This document shows, piece after piece, positions 60,001-64,000 of a DNA stretch of 64,000 nucleotides. A program made the position numbers and the translations under genes. Within the stretch, counting starts at the first letter, position 1, and each line of letters begins with the position of its first letter. The notes beneath the pieces were generated by a model. It was not told the origin of the DNA. It was given only the letters and a program-made list of their open reading frames with translations, and did not search any database. The stretch covers positions 106,692-170,691 of the forward strand of contig JAITGA010000027.1 in the NCBI GenBank assembly GCA_031280955.1, in the 5' to 3' direction. The stretch is from Lachnospiraceae bacterium. GTDB lineage: Bacteria; Bacillota; Clostridia; Lachnospirales; Lachnospiraceae.

Positions 60001-61911
60001 CTAGGAGAAGTATACAAAATTACACATTATGATAAGCTAAGGAGACATTATGCAAGCAAGCAGTTACAAATCCATATTGTTGGCGAATACGCTTCACTCC
60101 TTATACATAACTATAATGATGCTATGACATTCGTTGATGAATATTTTACAATGGATTCTAAATCATTCCTTAATAAATATTTTCAAGGAAAACGGCAAAT
60201 GGAAATAAAGAAAAGCATTACTCCTGCTAAATATAGTCAACTCTTTGATGAATTATCACCCTCTCAGCGAGATATTATTGACGATGACAAATCAAAATAT
60301 ATAGTTGTGGCTGCCGGTCCTGGAAGTGGAAAGACTAAGTTACTTACCCATAAGTTAGCAGCGCTTTACTTGATGGAGGATGTGAAAAGTGAGCAAATGT
60401 TAATGTTGACTTTTTCCCGTGCTGCTGTTACTGAGTTTAAGACTCGTCTAAAGGCTTTGATTGGCGACATATCTTATTATATTCAGATAACTACCTTCCA
60501 TTCTTATTGTTTCGACCTACTAGGTGAGGTTGGAGATGAGGATAAATTTGACACCATAGTTTATGAAGCAATAGAAAAAATTAAGAGTGACGAAATTGAT
60601 TTGCAACGGATAACTAAATCTGTATTAGTGATTGATGAAGCTCAAGATATGGGTGAAGCAGATTATTTGTTAGTAAAAGCATTGTTACAAAAGAACGAAA
60701 ATTTACGTATAATTGCGGTTGGCGATGATGACCAAAGCATTTATGGCTTTGCGGGTTCTGATTCGAGATTCTTTCTTGATTTAATGAAAATCCCCGGAGC
60801 AAAGAAATATGAACTTGTAGATAATTACCGTAGTTGCTCTAATATTGTTCACTTTGCCAATAGTTTTGTACAAACAATTTCACACCGATTTAAGGAAACT
60901 CCGATTAAATCAATCAAACAAGAAAGCGGAGAACTATTTGTTTGTAAGTATACATCACGTTACATTGTTACACCAACTGTTCATGCTGTACTAACTATTC
61001 GACCTAAAGGACGTACCTGTGTTGTTACACGTACTAACGAAGAAGCATTAAGTATTGTCAGTTTATTAAGAAAAGAGGGTTTATATGCTAAACTAATTCA
61101 ATCAAAAGAAACCTTTAATCTCATTAATTTAACAGAAATACGATTCATTGTAGATTATCTAAATAACAACGACAGAACGCACAGTCGTATAATATGCGAT
61201 AGTTCATGGAAAAATGCAATTGATGCTATGAAAGAGAGATACTTCAAAAGCGATAATTTTCCATACATAATTAATCTACTCGATACATTTTACGACACCC
61301 ATTTGATTAATACGCATATAAGTGATTTTACACAGTTTATTCGTGAGTCGAAGCTTGAACATTTTATCAATGAAAAAGAAGATGTTATATTAGTCTCTAC
61401 AATACATCAAACTAAAGGACGTGAGTTTGATAATGTTATTTTTTCATTTACTCAACATACACATGATGAAGCGATGAAAAGAAATATCTATGTCGCTATC
61501 ACTCGTGCAGTAAAAAACCTCTATGTTCTCACTAATGCCTCATGTTTTGATCATATATCTATCGAAAACATTACGAGATATGAGGACGCAAAGACCTATG
61601 ATGCTCAAGCCTGTGCCTACTTACAACTGGGATTTGAAGATGTTTTTCTGGATTATTTTGCCAACTACCAAAAGATTATCAGTACTCTCGTGAGTGGACA
61701 TAAACTTTTTATAAATGAAAATGGTTGTTGTTTGATAAACACACAAATAATCAGATTTTCACAAAAAGGGTTGAAAAAAATGGATGAAATGAAAATGAAA
61801 GGTTATTCACCTAAAGTTGCATATATTCGTCACATCGTTCATTGGTATGGTGAAAATGTTGGAGAAATATTGGTTATTCTTCCAAATATAGAGTTTACAA
61901 AAAATACGTAA
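57070..61911 (+). CDS. Exonuclease-like / RecQ helicase / UvrD-type helicase fusion protein
   Basis: This 1613-residue protein appears to have three modules. Residues 1-140 look like a DEDD 3-prime-5-prime exonuclease: VVFIDTEVDE (D10, E12), YIVGHNVLAHDYPYL (D60) and CEDAKATHSLF, though the usual His of motif III seems to be Asn. Residues 275-620 are a RecQ-type SF2 helicase: FPTGGGKSLTFQLPA, VIDEAHCFSSWGHDFR, ATTAFGMGVDK, QEAGRAGRD. The Cys4 zinc site normally following is missing. Residues 1070-1500 are an SF1 UvrD-like helicase: AAGPGSGKTKLLTHKLA, VIDEAQDMGEAD, VGDDDQSIYGFAGSD, HQTKGREFDNVIF, YVAITRAVKNLYVL. The gene is visibly AT-richer than its neighbours, suggesting transfer. DNA repair or phage defence are possible roles. 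Confidence 0.85.
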   Translation: MNKEKVVFIDTEVDEKKGVICDFGAVKENGNEFHSSSFVDFLDFIKDSKYIVGHNVLAHDYPYLRKRLAASKQILPYNYEAQFNSFVIIDTLYISALLSPREPHHFLKKEYKLNKDDNNNPCEDAKATHSLFFKNLTMFNNLDAQLKQLYYNLLYNTPEFYGFFYFVENITPLQNIQEAIHTYFWKRICENAPVLSIYGNYPIELTYALAFINVNDDNSDTYAWLSPWLLKRYPRIENIIRYLRGTRCQSCSFCDEVFNEIEALKNFYGHLEFRTFNNEELQREAVRAAIDGKSLLAIFPTGGGKSLTFQLPALMAGVNEAGLTIIISPLQSLMKDQIDSLEERGIDNAVTINSSLNPIERSVALKRIENGSANLLYIAPESLRSRTIEKLLLMRNVVRFVIDEAHCFSSWGHDFRVDYLYIADFIHSLQEKKATGNSIPVSCFTATAREEVIDDIIKYFQERLSLNLNIYKTNSRRSNLHYHSYNNNDELEKERKLRELLNDNICPTIIYVSRVKRTTRLANKLTDFGFPAIAYHGKMERQERLANQDSFMRGDVNIIVATTAFGMGVDKDNVSMVIHYDISSSLENYIQEAGRAGRDKNLKAECHILFSENDLNEHFTLLNRNKLSLNEINQIWSAIKKLTKSRTKITQSAFEIAHLAGWTETKSDIETQTRTAINALEQSGFVIRGQNSPRIYADSILSKNMIEANNRIARSARFDEKHIADANKIMTRLFTAKHSAVIQGNDGETRIDYLADQVGMSRERVVKIINLLREEKILANDMDLVASIKKNDKMTSNAIALLSKHGEIEKFLLQHLSDDEKTYNIKEISEEMSVSLKHKQKAASITQLHAVINYYASKQLIEKKHHYNRNHITIRPLLSLLEIESLRQKRLDISNVIVDYLCQKVRDKEELNDNIEVDIDFSVIELKEVYNHNLLSKQANSSEIEDALYYLLKIGVVKIEGGFLVIYNAMSIERKKELGEVYKITHYDKLRRHYASKQLQIHIVGEYASLLIHNYNDAMTFVDEYFTMDSKSFLNKYFQGKRQMEIKKSITPAKYSQLFDELSPSQRDIIDDDKSKYIVVAAGPGSGKTKLLTHKLAALYLMEDVKSEQMLMLTFSRAAVTEFKTRLKALIGDISYYIQITTFHSYCFDLLGEVGDEDKFDTIVYEAIEKIKSDEIDLQRITKSVLVIDEAQDMGEADYLLVKALLQKNENLRIIAVGDDDQSIYGFAGSDSRFFLDLMKIPGAKKYELVDNYRSCSNIVHFANSFVQTISHRFKETPIKSIKQESGELFVCKYTSRYIVTPTVHAVLTIRPKGRTCVVTRTNEEALSIVSLLRKEGLYAKLIQSKETFNLINLTEIRFIVDYLNNNDRTHSRIICDSSWKNAIDAMKERYFKSDNFPYIINLLDTFYDTHLINTHISDFTQFIRESKLEHFINEKEDVILVSTIHQTKGREFDNVIFSFTQHTHDEAMKRNIYVAITRAVKNLYVLTNASCFDHISIENITRYEDAKTYDAQACAYLQLGFEDVFLDYFANYQKIISTLVSGHKLFINENGCCLINTQIIRFSQKGLKKMDEMKMKGYSPKVAYIRHIVHWYGENVGEILVILPNIEFTKNT

Positions 61912-62164
61912 ACACATTAAGCTTTTATAAGCATAATTACAAAATTTATTAAGTAAGTAATATACTATTTTTGTTCTATACTCTCTCATGTATGTAATAA
62001 TCAAGTTGAATTTCTTGAATTTTCTACAGCAATGTCGGGGTAATTTTGTAAAACCGCAGATTCTGCATAAATAGAATAAAAAACATTCTCAAACCCCTTG
62101 CTTTCCCCTTCGATTTCGGGCATAATAAGGTTGCACTTGATTTTACTCGAAACGAGGTGTACGT

Positions 62165-63391
62165 ATGGAATATATCAAAAGAGACATTGACTCGTTGGTT
62201 TTAGATGTTTCAGAAAGTTATTCGGCAGTTATTATAACCGGTCCGCGGCAAGTTGGCAAAACGACCACCCTCAGAAAGCTGTTGGGAGAAGGACGACGGT
62301 TTGTTTCTCTTGACAATAAAGAAAATCGGCAGCTTGCGCAAACCGACCCCGAGTTATTTTTGTTACTCAATCCGGCACCGGTAATCATCGACGAGGTGCA
62401 ATATGCGCCTGAATTATTTCCGCACATAAAAATAGAGATTGATAATGGTGCATCACCGGGAAGCTATCTGATGACCGGGTCACAAATGTATAAATTAATG
62501 AAGTTGGCCGGAGAATCCCTTGCCGGACGTGCCGCTATTCTCCGTATGTCGGGGCTTTCACAGCATGAAATCCACGGTAGCGGTGAGTGTTTGCCTTTTA
62601 CCGTAAACTTGGATTCCTTACAAAAACGTAGCGGCTACGGCAAAGCCACAGACGTAATCGGACAATTTGAACGCATCTGGAACGGCTCAATGCCCGCACA
62701 TATTAGTACCAAACACAAAAACCGTGACATATTTTACAGCAGCTATATTGATTCATATATCGACCGGGACATTAGAGAAATGGTCGTTTTGAAAGATGAG
62801 TATTTGTTCCGTGATTTTGTGCGTGCCGCCGCCTGTCGCACAGGTGAAATGCTTAATATTCACGCCATTGCGAACGATGTGGGAGTTTCTGATGAGACGG
62901 CAAAAACGTGGCTCGGTTATATGGAAAAGTCGGGAGTTATTTTTTACTTGCGACCGTTTTCCAACAATCTCTTGAACCGCACGATTAAAAAAACACCTAA
63001 ACTATATTTCTTTGATACAGGATTAGTGGCGCATTTAACAAAATACTCGTCACCCGAAATCCTGATGAACGGCGCAATCAACGGTGCTATCTTAGAGAAT
63101 TATGTAGTGTCGGAAATTATTAAAACTTATTCAAACAATGGGCAGGAGTATTACGCGCACTATTACCGCGACATTGACAGCAAGGAAATAGATATTATTT
63201 TGGAAAGTGACGGAAAGCTACACCCTATTGAAATCAAAAAAACTGCTTCTCCACCCACGGAACTTACGAATACATTCAAGGTGTTAGACAAGGCGAGCGT
63301 TCCCAGAGGTACAGGAGCTGTGATTTGCACAAGAAAAGAAATGTCCGCTCTTAATAAAGGAACGATGATCGTACCTGTTTGGACAATATAA
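62165..63391 (+). CDS. AAA_14/DUF4143 family ATPase
   Basis: This 408-residue protein has Walker A IITGPRQVGKTTTLRKLL at about residue 25, Walker B PAPVIIDEVQYAPELF, and MTGSQMYKLMKLAGESLAGR. DUF4143 follows: YIDSYIDRDIREMVVLKDE, KLYFFDTGLVAHLTKY and a PD-(D/E)XK-like end, KEIDIILESDGKLHPIEIKK. GAGGTG precedes the ATG. It is more complete in the nuclease-like tail than the relative at 39721. Spacing of 253 bp and different base composition argue against an operon with the helicase fusion. Confidence 0.88.
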   Translation: MEYIKRDIDSLVLDVSESYSAVIITGPRQVGKTTTLRKLLGEGRRFVSLDNKENRQLAQTDPELFLLLNPAPVIIDEVQYAPELFPHIKIEIDNGASPGSYLMTGSQMYKLMKLAGESLAGRAAILRMSGLSQHEIHGSGECLPFTVNLDSLQKRSGYGKATDVIGQFERIWNGSMPAHISTKHKNRDIFYSSYIDSYIDRDIREMVVLKDEYLFRDFVRAAACRTGEMLNIHAIANDVGVSDETAKTWLGYMEKSGVIFYLRPFSNNLLNRTIKKTPKLYFFDTGLVAHLTKYSSPEILMNGAINGAILENYVVSEIIKTYSNNGQEYYAHYYRDIDSKEIDIILESDGKLHPIEIKKTASPPTELTNTFKVLDKASVPRGTGAVICTRKEMSALNKGTMIVPVWTI

Positions 63392-63492
63392 GCAAAAGCC
63401 CCTGTACATGCAGTCTATACACGCATTTACAAGTAAAAGAATTGGCAGATATTAGAGACAAATAAAGAGACAAATAAATCAAAAATTTGTAT

Positions 63493-63521
63493 TTGACATT
63501 CTTATTTTCATCATATATACT
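63493..63521 (+). promoter_or_regulatory. Promoter of the tRNA-Ser/tRNA-Ala unit
   Basis: TTGACA (63493-63498), 17 bp, TATACT (63516-63521), about 90 bp before tRNA-Ser. Confidence 0.7.
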
Positions 63522-63614
63522 ATAAAAGCTGTCGCAAAAAGGGTTGCTGTCAGAAGAGGCATATTCCTGCCACATGACAGTATTTTTGCAAGTGGTATGA
63601 ACGGAAATGGTTTC

Positions 63615-63703
63615 GGAGAAGTACCCAAGCGGCTGAAGGGGCTCCCCTGGAAAGGGAGTAGGTCGTTAATAGCGGCGCGAGGGTTCAAATCCCTCCTTCT
63701 CCG
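63615..63703 (+). tRNA. tRNA-Ser (GGA anticodon)
   Basis: The acceptor GGAGAAG pairs with CTTCTCC; discriminator G. The anticodon stem CTCCC/GGGAG encloses CTGGAAA with GGA. A long variable arm (GTCGTTAATAGCGGC region) and T-arm GGGTTCAAATCCC are present. Confidence 0.95.
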
Positions 63704-63733
63704 TCTATTACACCTAACCGCGGTTAATGACGC

Positions 63734-63806
63734 GGGGACGTAGCTCAGTTGGGAGAGCACCTGCCTTGCAAGCAGGGGGTCGAGAGTTCGAATCTCTTCG
63801 TCTCCA
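63734..63806 (+). tRNA. tRNA-Ala (TGC anticodon)
   Basis: The acceptor GGGGACG pairs with CGTCTCC (with a G3-U70 wobble, the alanine identity element). The anticodon stem CTGCC/AGCAG has loop TTGCAAG carrying TGC. The T-arm is GAGTTCGAATCTC; discriminator A. Confidence 0.95.
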
Positions 63807-63827
63807 TAGGTGGATTATCGGTAGCGA

Positions 63828-63995
63828 TTTTACCTCAGTTACCGTTACCACCCACAAGTTTGTAAAGCATTCATGCTTTAACAAACTTGAGTCCGGTCTC
63901 AAATGTTTTACCTCAGTTACCGGATGAAGCCCACATGTTTGCCATTGGCAAACATGAGTCTGATATTTAGAATCTGCGCTTGCGCAAATTCTAAA
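63828..63995 (+). repeat. Two direct repeat units each with a different hairpin, plus a third hairpin
   Basis: TTTTACCTCAGTTACCG occurs at 63828 and 63906 (78-bp period). Each copy is followed by CCCACA and a hairpin ending in TGAGTC. Hairpin 1 is CAAGTTTGT (63855-63863) / ACAAACTTG (63881-63889), with an inner AAAGCA/TGCTTT stem. Hairpin 2 is CATGTTTGCC (63934-63943) / GGCAAACATG (63947-63956). A third stem, TTTAGAAT...ATTCTAAA with inner TGCGC/GCGCA, spans 63966-63995. The base changes between units keep pairing. The array may continue past the window end. Confidence 0.7.
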
Positions 63996-64000
63996 TTCAG

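Noticed and set aside
63479..63760. Minus-strand open frame over tRNA-Ser containing RRRRDLNPRAA
   Set aside because: Antisense of tRNA-Ser and its promoter; another common annotation artefact.
63714..63902. Minus-strand open frame over tRNA-Ala encoding RRRDSNSRPPACKAGALPTE
   Set aside because: This is the well-known spurious translation of the antisense strand of a tRNA gene; the tRNA fold explains the sequence.

Overview
The window reads as a chromosomal segment of a low-to-mid GC Firmicute, most likely a Clostridia-class bacterium from an animal-associated or other anaerobic habitat. The evidence is the run hprK - murB - rapZ - whiA - crh-like HPr (a Firmicutes arrangement), DnaD- and DnaC-type replication proteins, an ECF-type QueT transporter, VanW and DUF5050 lipoproteins, strong Shine-Dalgarno sequences and canonical TTGACA/TATAAT promoters. 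No species can be named from sequence alone.

Layout. 1-4.4 kb: tail of a MoxR ATPase, a DUF58 protein, a polytopic membrane protein and a DUF1846 protein. 4.4-13.4 kb: a large anchored protein, a TetR-controlled secreted protein, a hicBA toxin-antitoxin pair with a frameshifted toxin, and a second TetR-controlled operon holding an ABC exporter and a TVP38/TMEM64-family membrane protein. 13.8-18.5 kb: a four-gene deoxysugar/glycosyltransfer cassette (GT2, NDP-hexose 2,3-dehydratase, Gfo/Idh/MocA reductase, SDR epimerase/reductase) with a palindromic element and 30-bp tandem repeats inside it. 18.6-28.6 kb: housekeeping genes ftsH, uvrC, hprK, murB, rapZ, whiA, crh-like, a diacylglycerol-kinase-type enzyme and fba. 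28.8-34.5 kb, minus strand: queT, prs, dnaC-like, dnaD-like and murC, with two perfect DnaA boxes between the last two. 34.5-42.1 kb, minus strand: two paralogous DUF5050 lipoproteins, a serine hydrolase, an APH-like kinase, an AAA_14/DUF4143 ATPase and a GNAT protein. 42.2-50 kb: dispersed palindromic repeats, tRNA-Leu, nth, a VanW protein, a GH2 beta-glucuronidase-like enzyme, a GH26 beta-mannanase-like enzyme lying between inverted copies of a composite repeat, then tRNA-Val and tRNA-Met. 50-56.6 kb: cysK, ispF and cysS, with a sugar module (TIM-barrel isomerase plus two tandem Gfo/Idh/MocA genes) between ispF and cysS. 56.8-64 kb: an AT-rich 1613-residue exonuclease-like/RecQ/UvrD-type fusion, another AAA_14/DUF4143 ATPase, tRNA-Ser and tRNA-Ala, and a pair of repeated hairpin units with compensatory stem changes.

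The most notable items are the exonuclease-RecQ-SF1 helicase fusion; the two apparently leaderless genes with the same -10 to ATG spacing; the unexplained structured element before the TIM-barrel gene; the covarying hairpin repeats at the right edge; and the inverted composite repeats flanking the GH26 gene. Functions were assigned from motifs and gene order read by eye. No database search was run.
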